From: Anaerolineales bacterium
Lineage (GTDB): Bacteria; Chloroflexota; Anaerolineae; Anaerolineales; UBA4823
Assembly: GCA_020060465.1 (NCBI GenBank)
Contig: JAGVAD010000029.1
Location: 1 to 36,911 of the forward strand
Length of the DNA stretch: 36,911 nucleotides
Direction of reading: 5' to 3'
Position 1 is the stretch's first letter, and each line of letters starts with the position of its first letter. The notes under the pieces are model-generated. The model had not been told where the DNA came from. It saw only the letters and a list, made by a program, of their open reading frames with translations, and made no database searches. Shown piece by piece: positions 8,911-17,242 of this stretch. The position numbers were made by a program, and so were the translations under genes.

Positions 8911-10014
8911 ATGCCCCAAGAAACTTTGGGTTATGTGAAATTAGAATGGACTTGCCCGAAATGCGGCAGCCGAAACCTGGGAACCGAAAAAACTTGCGTT
9001 AGCTGTGGCGCGCCGCAGCCCCAGGGGGTTCAATTCGAACAGACGCAGGGCCAGCAAGTTGTTCAAGATGAGGCGCTAAAAGCGATCGCTGAGGCCGGTC
9101 CAGATATCCACTGCGCCTTTTGCGGAGCGCGTAGCCCGGCCGGTGCGCAGGTCTGCTCTCAATGCGGAGCGGATCTCAAAGAAGGCATGCGCCGCGAGGC
9201 TGGGAAAGTCATCGGCGCTTACCGAGCCAGTGCAGTGAAACAAATTGCTTGCCCTCATTGCGGAACGATGAATCCAGAAAGCGCCATGAAATGTTCTGGC
9301 TGCGGCGCTTCTTTGCAACAGCGCGAAGCTGCTGCGCCGCCCTTAGTCGCGCCTCCTCTGGCGACAAGCCGCGCCTCTCGGCCAGCGTGGTGGGGGATAG
9401 CAATGGGCGCTTTGGCGACCATCTGTCTGGTAGCTGGCATTGGCTGGTTGATCAGCCGTTCCTTTTCCCGGCAAGACCTCACCGGCGTCGTCCAGGGTGT
9501 CGAATGGCAAACGGTCATTGAGATCGAACAACTCGCACCCATCACGCGCCAGGGCTGGGAGGACGAAATCCCTGCCGATGCGCAAGTGGGCGCGTGCCGG
9601 GATCAGGTGCGATCGGTTCAAGACAGCGAGCCGGTAGGCATGCCTTATAACAAAGTGTGTGGCACGGCGTATACCATTGACACCGGATCCGGCGTGGGCA
9701 AGGTTGTCCAGGATTGCCAATATGAAGTATTAGCGCCTTACTGTGAATATACGGTGCAGGATTGGCAGGTTGTAGAGCGCGTCACGAAAAGCGGCAGCGA
9801 TTTTTCGCCTGTCTGGCCGCAGCCGCAGCAAAGCGCCAACCAGCGTTTAGGAACTCAATCTGCAAGTTTTGTGGTGATCCTCGAAACCGAGCAGGGGCAA
9901 TATGAATATTCACCCGCCAGCCTGGATGAATTCGAGCGGTTCCTGCCCGGCAGCCGCTGGCTTCTTACGGTCAACGGTTTTAATCAGATTGTTAGGCTTG
10001 AGCCGGTAGATTAA
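8911..10014 (+). CDS. Triple zinc-ribbon single-TM protein
   Basis: 367 aa, start ATG 8911 behind AAGGAG. Three four-Cys zinc ribbons occupy the N-terminal third: C15/C18/C29/C32, C68/C71/C82/C85 and C114/C117/C128/C131. They are followed by an Ala/Pro linker and one membrane helix (about 160-182). The remaining 185 residues are predicted outside and hold four Cys, in segments VGACRDQV, NKVCGTA, VQDCQYE and APYCEYTV; these could form two disulfides. I do not recognise the outer domain. It is the last gene of the zinc-ribbon/kinase cluster and is followed by a strong hairpin. The ribbon-inside, domain-outside layout repeats that of its neighbours. Confidence 0.88.
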   Translation: MPQETLGYVKLEWTCPKCGSRNLGTEKTCVSCGAPQPQGVQFEQTQGQQVVQDEALKAIAEAGPDIHCAFCGARSPAGAQVCSQCGADLKEGMRREAGKVIGAYRASAVKQIACPHCGTMNPESAMKCSGCGASLQQREAAAPPLVAPPLATSRASRPAWWGIAMGALATICLVAGIGWLISRSFSRQDLTGVVQGVEWQTVIEIEQLAPITRQGWEDEIPADAQVGACRDQVRSVQDSEPVGMPYNKVCGTAYTIDTGSGVGKVVQDCQYEVLAPYCEYTVQDWQVVERVTKSGSDFSPVWPQPQQSANQRLGTQSASFVVILETEQGQYEYSPASLDEFERFLPGSRWLLTVNGFNQIVRLEPVD

Positions 10015-10028
10015 GCCCTTGAAGCAAT

Positions 10029-10068
10029 AAGCAGGGGCGCGTTTTTCCTTGTCCGCGCGCCCCTGCTT
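10029..10068. terminator. Bidirectional hairpin between convergent genes
   Basis: A perfect 13-bp stem (10029-10041 with 10056-10068, arm AAGCAGGGGCGCG) surrounds a 14-base loop containing a T run. It sits between the stop of the triple zinc-ribbon gene and the stop of the converging ammonia-lyase gene. There is no long T tract after the stem in either direction, so termination strength is uncertain. Confidence 0.65.
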
Positions 10069-10079
10069 ACCTGATTGGG

Positions 10080-11603
10080 CTACTCTAAACTGCCGACGAT
10101 CTTTTCCACTTCATCGAGGATTTCGCAAGACTTGACCAATTCTTTCATCTTGTTGTGGTCTGAATAAAGAGGGCGATCCTCGTCGAGATGCTCAACGTAC
10201 TTGCGGATCACCCGATGGGCAGCCTGCACGCCGCGGCCCGGTGTAAACTCGCGAAAATCCAGCGCTTGAGCCGCAGCCATGAATTCAATGCCCAAGACCC
10301 CATAAGCGTTATCCAGTATCTGGGCGTTTTTAATGGCTGTATTCATACCCATGGAGACAAAATCTTCCTGATCGGCGGCGGCGGGGATAGATTGGATGCT
10401 GGCAGGCATGGAGAGAATGCGCTGCTCAACGATCAGGCTATCGGCGGTGTACTGACTGAGCATGAGTCCGGAGAACATTCCCGCGCCTTTGGTCAAAAAT
10501 GCTGGCAGTCCCACGCTTAAGGCCGGATTGGTCAGGCGGTTCAAGCGGCGTTCGGAAAGCACGCAAACCATTGTGATCGCCGCGCCAGCCATATCCATCG
10601 GCAGCGATACCGGTGAACCCTGGAAATTCGCTCCGGTAAGCGTCAGCTTATATTCTGGCAAGAAAATCGGATTATCGCCGACGCCGTTCAGCTCAGTTTC
10701 CACTTGACTGCGGGCGTAGGCGATGGCATCGTGCGCCGCGCCAATCACCTGCGGCGTCGAACGCATCGAATAAGCGTCTTGCACTTTGGTCTTGAACTTG
10801 CCGGTGACCAAATCGCTGCCGTCAATGCATTTCATGATGGCGCGCGCTGAACGAATGGCGCCGGGGAAACCGCGCAGTTGATGCAGGCGCACATCATAAG
10901 GCTTCATATTGGCGTAGAGCGCCTCCAGGCTCATGGCGCAGGCGATCTCAGCCTGCTTCAGCCAGCGGTTCATGTCATAGAGATGCAGGGCGCTCATGGC
11001 GGTGAGCAGGTTCGAGCCGTTGATTGCCGCCAGACCATCGCGGGCTTGCAAACCCGGAATCGAGATGCCGGCTTTCTCTAAAGCGACTCTGCCCGGCAAC
11101 CGTTGACCTTGATAGAAGGCTTCCCCCTCGCCCATCAACAGCAAAGCAAGCTGCGCCATGGGCGCCAGATCGCCGCAGGCGCCGACCGAACCTTTCTGGC
11201 ACACCACAGGCGTGACCCCACGGTTGAGCATTTCGATCAACGTCAAAGTGATTTCGGGACGGCAGCCAGAGTTGCCGTGCGCATGCACATTGACACGCCC
11301 AAGCATGGCGGCGCGTACATATTCAATCGGCGCTGGCTCTCCGATTCCAGCGGCATGGTTATAGATCAAATAACGCTGGAACTGCTGCACTTGTTCATCT
11401 GTCAGCACAACTTCAGAGAATTCGCCGATCCCGGTGTTGACTCCGTACATGATCTCATGGGCCTGGATCTTCTCTTCCAACATCGCCCGGCACACCTTGA
11501 TGCGTTCCAGGGCGTCGGGATGCAATTCGACCTTCTCACCGCCGCGCGCCACCCGCACCAGCTTATCGAGGGTCAGTCCGGATCCGTCCACAACAATGGT
11601 CAT
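10080..11603 (-). CDS. hutH: Histidine/aromatic amino acid ammonia-lyase (MIO family) with Ala-Cys-Gly triad
   Basis: 507 aa, start at 11603 with an AAGGAG site before it. The family deaminates histidine (to urocanate), Phe or Tyr using an MIO group made autocatalytically from Ala-Ser-Gly. Catalytic Tyr53 (YGVNTGIG), NHAAGIGEP (His83), NGSNLLTA, DAYSMRSTPQVIGA and QEDFVSMG are present. The triad is A142-C143-G144 (GSVGACGDLAPMA): Cys stands at the position of Ser143 of Pseudomonas putida HutH, read from a TGC codon. Other selectivity motifs differ from standard HutH (NFQGSP where NFHAEP or NFHGEP is usual), so histidine as substrate is likely but not certain. No hutU, hutI or hutG gene is nearby. 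The symbol is given for the family; Tyr or Phe lyase or an aminomutase are alternatives. Confidence 0.85.
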   Translation of the reverse strand: MTIVVDGSGLTLDKLVRVARGGEKVELHPDALERIKVCRAMLEEKIQAHEIMYGVNTGIGEFSEVVLTDEQVQQFQRYLIYNHAAGIGEPAPIEYVRAAMLGRVNVHAHGNSGCRPEITLTLIEMLNRGVTPVVCQKGSVGACGDLAPMAQLALLLMGEGEAFYQGQRLPGRVALEKAGISIPGLQARDGLAAINGSNLLTAMSALHLYDMNRWLKQAEIACAMSLEALYANMKPYDVRLHQLRGFPGAIRSARAIMKCIDGSDLVTGKFKTKVQDAYSMRSTPQVIGAAHDAIAYARSQVETELNGVGDNPIFLPEYKLTLTGANFQGSPVSLPMDMAGAAITMVCVLSERRLNRLTNPALSVGLPAFLTKGAGMFSGLMLSQYTADSLIVEQRILSMPASIQSIPAAADQEDFVSMGMNTAIKNAQILDNAYGVLGIEFMAAAQALDFREFTPGRGVQAAHRVIRKYVEHLDEDRPLYSDHNKMKELVKSCEILDEVEKIVGSLE

Positions 11604-11942
11604 ACGTTTTCTCCTTATTTAGAGTGGGTTAGCGAGACGATATCGCAGAGCAAAGGGTTTTATGGCAGTTATTATTGACCTTCAGATAATTTGGTTATGA
11701 ACATCCCGCAGGTTTTTGCTCACACAGGCTTGTTTATAGAAGGAACCTGCGAGACGTTTTGCACCGACAAGATAAACCATTTGCGGTGAATATCCATAGC
11801 TTAGCGTAAAATTTTGCCTGGCGCAAGTGATGAATATCAGACGATTTTCAACCGGAACGCGGAAACTGCGCCAATCCTTCAAAGGAAATGGTATGATTGA
11901 CAAAACTTTCAAAAACGACATCGCACACGGAACGGAGTTGAA
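11604..11942. other. Intergenic region between divergent genes, holding repeat copy B
   Basis: These 339 bases lie between the starts of the ammonia-lyase (-) and the EamA transporter (+). They contain the ammonia-lyase ribosome site (TTCTCCTT on the + strand), the 115-bp element at 11679-11794 and, close to the transporter, a possible -10 TATGAT at 11892 without a good -35. I see no convincing coding sequence here. Confidence 0.6.
11679..11794 (-). repeat. Dispersed ~115-bp element, copy B (inverted)
   Basis: Read on the - strand this is the partner of 7156-7270. Its 13-bp stem is 11700-11712 with 11746-11758. Two positions of the stem differ from copy A, yet pairing is kept with G-U wobbles (CGTCTCGCAGG against CCTGCGGGATG). 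It lies between two divergent genes, so it cannot simply be a shared 3' terminator. No transposase is present, which would fit a MITE-like or REP-like element. Confidence 0.75.
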
Positions 11943-12887
11943 TTGGAAACGGCGCTCGTTAAACAAAAATCGGTCGCCCGCCTGACGCGCGGGTATGGGA
12001 TTTGTATGATCGCCACCGTCTTATGGTCCACAACGGCGATTTTTATCCGCTATCTTACCGAGACCTATCGAATGCCGCCGCTGGTGCTGGCGTTTTGGCG
12101 AGATTTAATTCTGGCGATAGCTTTGTTTCTCGTGTTCATTTTCTTTGCACCCAATCGGTTGCATTTGGAACGCGGTCGCCTGCCCTTTATGATCGCCTAT
12201 GGATTGATCCTGGCGCTTTTCAACTCGCTATGGACGATCTCGGTGGCTTTGAATGGCGCAGCCGTCTCCACCGTTTTGGCGTACAGCTCGGCTGCCTTCA
12301 CAGCGATCTTCGGCTGGAAGCTGTTCAACGAAAGCCTGGGGCGGCAAAAGATTGGGGCAGTTACGCTCAGCTTGCTCGGCTGCGTTTTCGTGTCCGGCGC
12401 TTATAATCCTGACGCCTGGTTGGTCAACCCTTTAGGTGTAATCACCGGGCTGGCTTCCGGCATGGCTTTCGCTGCCTATAGTCTGATGGGGAAAGCGGCG
12501 TTGGGGAAAGATATTAATCCCTGGACGGTCTTGTTCTACGCTTTTGGGATTGGCGCGATCTTCATTTTCTCTTTCAATTTATTCTACCCGGTGCTGCCTT
12601 CTGGGGTCGCTTCGCCCAATTTATTTTGGCTGGGCGGCGCGCTGGTGGGCTGGCTGGTGTTGATCTCGCTGGCGATTGGTCCTACGATCGGCGGCTATGG
12701 ACTCTACACAGTTAGCCTGACCTATCTACCGGCCAGCGTGGCCAATGTGATTGCTACGTTAGAGCCGGCGATGACTGCTGCGCTGGCTTATGCTATTCTG
12801 GGCGAACGCTTTACCCCGCCGCAATGGGTTGGCAGCGCGCTGATCATATTGGGCGTCATTGTGTTGCGTCTGGGCGAACCAGGATAA
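11943..12887 (+). CDS. EamA/DMT-family transporter (10 TM)
   Basis: 314 aa with a TTG start at 11943 and GGAG five bases upstream. There are ten hydrophobic helices in two repeats of five, the usual drug/metabolite transporter layout, with EamA hallmarks: SALNGAAVSTVLAYSSAAFTAIF-like helix ends in the first half and PASVANVIATLEPAMTAALAY in the second, where the conserved Glu-Pro sits. Such proteins export or import small metabolites, often amino acids or nucleotides; the substrate cannot be read from the sequence. It diverges from the ammonia-lyase gene, but joint control is not evident. Confidence 0.9.
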   Translation: METALVKQKSVARLTRGYGICMIATVLWSTTAIFIRYLTETYRMPPLVLAFWRDLILAIALFLVFIFFAPNRLHLERGRLPFMIAYGLILALFNSLWTISVALNGAAVSTVLAYSSAAFTAIFGWKLFNESLGRQKIGAVTLSLLGCVFVSGAYNPDAWLVNPLGVITGLASGMAFAAYSLMGKAALGKDINPWTVLFYAFGIGAIFIFSFNLFYPVLPSGVASPNLFWLGGALVGWLVLISLAIGPTIGGYGLYTVSLTYLPASVANVIATLEPAMTAALAYAILGERFTPPQWVGSALIILGVIVLRLGEPG

Positions 12888-12955
12888 GACCACCGACCTC
12901 AGATGTTCGCGAGCCATCGAAAGGACGCGGTCAAAAAATTTGTTTCATCTTTTCC

Positions 12956-12985
12956 TGGACGATTCCACAGGCTCTGTGATATACT
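12956..12985 (+). promoter_or_regulatory. Candidate promoter of rpsB-tsf (extended -10)
   Basis: TGGACG (12956-12961), an 18-base spacer and TATACT (12980-12985) preceded by TGA, giving an extended -10 (TGnTATACT). It lies about 145 bases before rpsB, which leaves a structured leader. Confidence 0.5.
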
Positions 12986-12992
12986 TGCTTCC

Positions 12993-13069
12993 GCTCCCGC
13001 CCCAGGCGGGAGCAATGCTGCCCTGAAAAGGGCAAAAATTTCACACGCTCCCTGATCAGACGGGGCGTG
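12993..13069 (+). promoter_or_regulatory. Structured rpsB 5' leader with three consecutive hairpins
   Basis: Three stems follow one another. The first is a perfect 9-bp stem with a 3-base loop (12993-13001 with 13005-13013). The second is a 6-bp stem closed by a GAAA tetraloop (13019-13024 with 13029-13034). The third is an 8-bp stem with one G-U pair (13044-13051 with 13062-13069). None has a terminating T tract. Ribosomal protein S2 represses its own mRNA in several bacteria, so this may be an S2-binding leader; that is inference. Confidence 0.45.
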
Positions 13070-13130
13070 CCGCAGCGACGGCGCCGGGCTGAGACGAAGG
13101 AAGCGGAGGATTAACGCAAAGGAGTATGGT

Positions 13131-14072
13131 ATGACAATTATTTCGATGAAAGCGCTTCTGGAAAGCGGCGTGCACTTTGGGCACCGCACCCATAAGTGGC
13201 ACCCTGCCATGAAGCCATATATCTTCACCGAGCGTAACGGCATCCACATCATTGACTTGCAAAAGACGGTTAAGGCGCTTCAACAGGCCTACAATGTGGT
13301 GCGCGATACCGTCGCCGATGGCGGCACCGTGCTGTTTGTAGGCACCAAACGCCAGGCGCAAGAGACAGTGCAGGACGAAGCCGTCCGCGCCGGAATGCCT
13401 TATGTCACTGCGCGCTGGCTGGGCGGCATGTTGACCAACTGGCGCACCATCCGCGCCCGCATCAATGAACTGGAGCGCCTGGAACGCATGCGCGATAAAG
13501 GCGATTTTGCCCGCCTGACCAAGAAGGAAGCTTTGATTCTTACGCGCGAGATCGAGCGCCTGGAGATGTTGCTCGGCGGCATTCGTCAGATGACCCGTCC
13601 GCCCGAACTGGTGTTCGTGGTAGATGTACGCCGCGAAGCGACCGCCATCCACGAGGCAAACCTGCTGAACATCCCTGTCATTGCGCTGGTGGATACGAAC
13701 TGCGACCCGCGGAATGTGGATTATGTCATTCCGTCCAACGATGATGCCATCCGCGCCATCAAACTGCTGGTTGCCAAAATCGCCGACGCCGCGTTGGAAG
13801 GCAAGGCGATGCGCAAAGATGTCGTTGAAGAAGAAATCCTCCCGCAGCGGGTCATTGCGCCGGGCATTGAAGAACCCGAACTCTCCGATGAGGAACTGCT
13901 TGGGGCGGCCACTCTAGCCAAGATCTCCTCGCGCCTGATCGTCCCCGAAGATGTGGTAGAGGAACTGGAATTGGAAGAAGAAGTGGATCTGGATGAAGAG
14001 GAGCTGGAAGAAGAACTCCTCGAAGATGAAGTTTTCGAAGTTGAAGATGAAGACGTAGAGGAAGAGGAATAA
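13131..14072 (+). CDS. rpsB: 30S ribosomal protein S2 with long acidic C-terminal tail
   Basis: 313 aa, start ATG 13131 after AAAGGAG. The core (about residues 1-230) is typical S2: [67 protein letters not shown] and [10 protein letters not shown]. Most bacterial S2 proteins have about 230-260 residues. Here roughly 80 more follow; the last 50 or so are mainly Glu, Asp, Leu and Val (from [14 protein letters not shown] to the end). S2 sits on the 30S platform solvent side, where such a tail could extend freely. It is followed two bases after its stop by tsf, as in most bacteria. Confidence 0.97.
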   Translation: MTIISMKALLESGVHFGHRTHKWHPAMKPYIFTERNGIHIIDLQKTVKALQQAYNVVRDTVADGGTVLFVGTKRQAQETVQDEAVRAGMPYVTARWLGGMLTNWRTIRARINELERLERMRDKGDFARLTKKEALILTREIERLEMLLGGIRQMTRPPELVFVVDVRREATAIHEANLLNIPVIALVDTNCDPRNVDYVIPSNDDAIRAIKLLVAKIADAALEGKAMRKDVVEEEILPQRVIAPGIEEPELSDEELLGAATLAKISSRLIVPEDVVEELELEEEVDLDEEELEEELLEDEVFEVEDEDVEEEE

Positions 14073-14074
14073 TT

Positions 14075-14680
14075 ATGGCGATCACCACCGAGCAGATCAA
14101 AGAACTGCGTGGAGCAACCGGAGCCGGCATTCTGGATTGCCGCGCTGCTTTAGAGCATGCCAACGGCGATTTCGACAAAGCCGTGGATTATCTGCGCGAA
14201 AAGGGTTTGGCCATGGCCGCCAAGCGCGCAGACCGCGAAGCCTCCGAAGGCGTTGTGGAACTTTATTCGCACGGGCAGGGTCGTGTGGGTGTGATGGTGG
14301 AAGTCAACTGCGAGACGGATTTCGTTGCTCGCTCCGAAGCTTTCCGCACTTTTGCCCATGAGATCGCCTTGCAAATTGCCGCCGGCGCGCCGCGCTACTT
14401 GCGCCCTGAAGATATTCCAGAAGAGGTTTTTGAACACGAGCGCGAAATCGCCCGCGCCCGCGCACGAGAGGAAGGCAAACCCGAAGCAGTGTTGGAGCGC
14501 ATCGTCGAAGGGCGGATTGAAAAATTTAAGGACGAAGTCTGCTTGCTGCGACAAGCCTATATTCGAGACGAGAGCATCACTGTTGAAAAGCTCTTGCATC
14601 AGAACATCGCAGCCATCGGCGAAAACATCGTCATCCGGCGTTTTGCCCGCTGGGAACTGGGTGAAAGTTTGCAAAACTGA
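14075..14680 (+). CDS. tsf: Elongation factor Ts
   Basis: 201 aa. EF-Ts exchanges GDP for GTP on EF-Tu. The N-terminal helix bundle (IKELRGATGAGILDCRAALEHANGD-like, followed by DKAVDYLREKGL) and the TDFVARSEAF motif that contacts the EF-Tu nucleotide site are clear. It is of the short form, like that of Thermus, rather than the 283 residues of E. coli, which has an extra dimerisation region. It starts two bases after the rpsB stop and is followed by a strong terminator. Confidence 0.97.
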   Translation: MAITTEQIKELRGATGAGILDCRAALEHANGDFDKAVDYLREKGLAMAAKRADREASEGVVELYSHGQGRVGVMVEVNCETDFVARSEAFRTFAHEIALQIAAGAPRYLRPEDIPEEVFEHEREIARARAREEGKPEAVLERIVEGRIEKFKDEVCLLRQAYIRDESITVEKLLHQNIAAIGENIVIRRFARWELGESLQN

Positions 14681-14691
14681 ACGATCTTCGA

Positions 14692-14717
14692 GGCCAACCA
14701 AACGGTTGGCCTTTTTT
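14692..14717 (+). terminator. Intrinsic terminator after tsf
   Basis: A perfect 8-bp stem GGCCAACC/GGTTGGCC with an AAAC loop is followed by six T. It ends the rpsB-tsf transcript. Confidence 0.92.
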
Positions 14718-15754
<1,037 letters not shown>

Positions 15755-15867
15755 AGTAGAGAGGGCCAACCCCCCTTCCCTTTAGGATTTGCCCCTTTTC
15801 TATCAACACATTTTCGGGTATCCTATAGGCGCGATACCTTCACTGATCTTGCATGACGGAGGCGTTG

Positions 15868-16425
15868 ATGCTCAAAGAAGTATATAAAGAAGCCGAAGAG
15901 CGCATGAAGGGCGCCGTCCAGTCTCTTGAAGAAGATCTGGCGGGCATCCGCACTGGGCGAGCGCATCCGGCGCTGGTGGAAAAGCTGCCCATCGAATATT
16001 ACGGAATAGCAACGCCGCTGGTGCAACTCGCCAGCGTCAGCGTACCCGAACCGCGCACCTTGCTGATCCGACCTTTCGACGCCAGCACCCTGAAAGCTAT
16101 TGAGCGCAGCATTCTGGCCTCGGATCTGGGGCTGAATCCGAATAATGATGGAAAGCAGATCCGCCTGAATCTGCCTCCATTGACCGAAGAAAGGCGCCGG
16201 GATCTGGTCAAGTTGGTGCATAACCGTGTGGAGGAAAGCCGCGTGGCGGTGCGCAATGTGCGTCGCGACATGATTAAAGATTTGCGTGAGTTCGAACAGG
16301 AAAAGATGATCTCTGAAGACGAATTGAAGAAAGGCGAAGAGGAGCTTCAGAAGATCACCGATCGGTATATCGAAATAGTCAACGCGATTGGCGAGCGTAA
16401 AGAAAAGGAAATTATGGAAGTCTGA
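15868..16425 (+). CDS. frr: Ribosome recycling factor
   Basis: 185 aa with ATG 15868; GGAGG at 15858-15862 gives ideal spacing and the standard family length, so the in-frame ATG at 15853 is rejected. The factor works with EF-G to split ribosomes after termination. Signatures are LAGIRTGRAHPALVEKL, EYYGIATPLVQLASVSVPEPRTLLIRPFD-like strands, RLNLPPLTEERRRDLVK and RRDMIKDLREFEQEKMISEDELK. It probably shares a transcript with uppS and cdsA. A small hairpin overlaps its stop codon. Confidence 0.97.
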   Translation: MLKEVYKEAEERMKGAVQSLEEDLAGIRTGRAHPALVEKLPIEYYGIATPLVQLASVSVPEPRTLLIRPFDASTLKAIERSILASDLGLNPNNDGKQIRLNLPPLTEERRRDLVKLVHNRVEESRVAVRNVRRDMIKDLREFEQEKMISEDELKKGEEELQKITDRYIEIVNAIGERKEKEIMEV

Positions 16426-16438
16426 GCTTAGCTCAGAC
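16420..16438 (+). promoter_or_regulatory. Hairpin across the frr stop codon
   Basis: GTCTGAGC and GCTCAGAC form a perfect 8-bp stem with a TTA loop. It includes the frr stop (TGA 16423-16425) and lies 15 bases before the uppS start. There is no T tract, so it is more likely an RNA-processing, stability or translation-tuning element than a terminator. Confidence 0.45.
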
Positions 16439-16453
16439 GCCATGAACTAGTTT

Positions 16454-17212
16454 ATGGAACAAACAACAAACATGGCTTCGCCCGAAGTTGAGAACCTTCA
16501 GGCAGTGCCAGCCCATGTGGCGATCATTATGGACGGCAATGGCCGGTGGGCGCTGGCGCGTGGTTTGCCGCGTCTGGCGGGGCATCGCGCCGGCACCGAG
16601 AACCTACGCCGCGTGATCGAGGCTTGCATCGAATTTGGCATCCAATATCTGACGATTTATGCTTTCTCCACGGAAAACTGGGGGCGACCAGAAGAGGAAG
16701 TGCAAGGTTTAATGAAAATCTTTGAAGACGTCATTGATCGTGAATTGCAAGAGTTGCACGATCAAGGTGTGCAAATGCGCCACATTGGCCGTTTGGATCG
16801 TCTCTCGCCCGAATTTCGCCAAAAAGTTCTTCACGCCCTGGAATATACCAAGCACAACACACGTTTGATCCTCAATGTAGCCTTTAATTACGGCGGGCGG
16901 GACGAAATTGTGAACGCCATTCAATGTATGATTCGGGATGGGCTGCAGCCGGAGGAGATTACCGTCGAGGTGGTGAACCGCTATCTGTTCACCGCTGGCG
17001 TTCCAGACCCTGATTTGATCATTCGCACCTCTGGCGAATTGCGCGGCAGCAATTTCTTGATCTGGCAAGGGGCGTATTCCGAGTGGTATTTTCCACCTGT
17101 CTATTGGCCGGATTTTGACAAAGAGCAGTTGCGGTTAGCTTTGGAGGAGTACAGCCATCGCGAACGCCGTTATGGGCGGGTCTCTCCTGTCAGTAATACT
17201 ACTTCCACCTGA
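16454..17212 (+). CDS. uppS: Isoprenyl transferase (undecaprenyl diphosphate synthase)
   Basis: 252 aa. It condenses isopentenyl diphosphate units in cis onto farnesyl diphosphate to make the C55 lipid carrier for peptidoglycan. MDGNGRWA (catalytic Asp27), GHRAGTENLRR, YLTIYAFSTENWGRP, FNYGGRDEI, DPDLIIRTSGELRGSNFLIWQGAYSEWYF and WPDF are all present; the RTSGE-type motif and the last Asp are diagnostic. Neither ATG 16454 nor ATG 16472 has a good ribosome site, so the start is unsure. The distance to cdsA is 30 bases. Confidence 0.95.
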   Translation: MEQTTNMASPEVENLQAVPAHVAIIMDGNGRWALARGLPRLAGHRAGTENLRRVIEACIEFGIQYLTIYAFSTENWGRPEEEVQGLMKIFEDVIDRELQELHDQGVQMRHIGRLDRLSPEFRQKVLHALEYTKHNTRLILNVAFNYGGRDEIVNAIQCMIRDGLQPEEITVEVVNRYLFTAGVPDPDLIIRTSGELRGSNFLIWQGAYSEWYFPPVYWPDFDKEQLRLALEEYSHRERRYGRVSPVSNTTST

Positions 17213-17242
17213 TTCCATCATTTCTGGGCTGTTCATCACATC

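Noticed and set aside
11892-11985. 30-codon frame from an ATG at 11894 before the EamA gene
   Set aside because: It overlaps the transporter start in another frame, lacks a well-spaced ribosome site and resembles no family.
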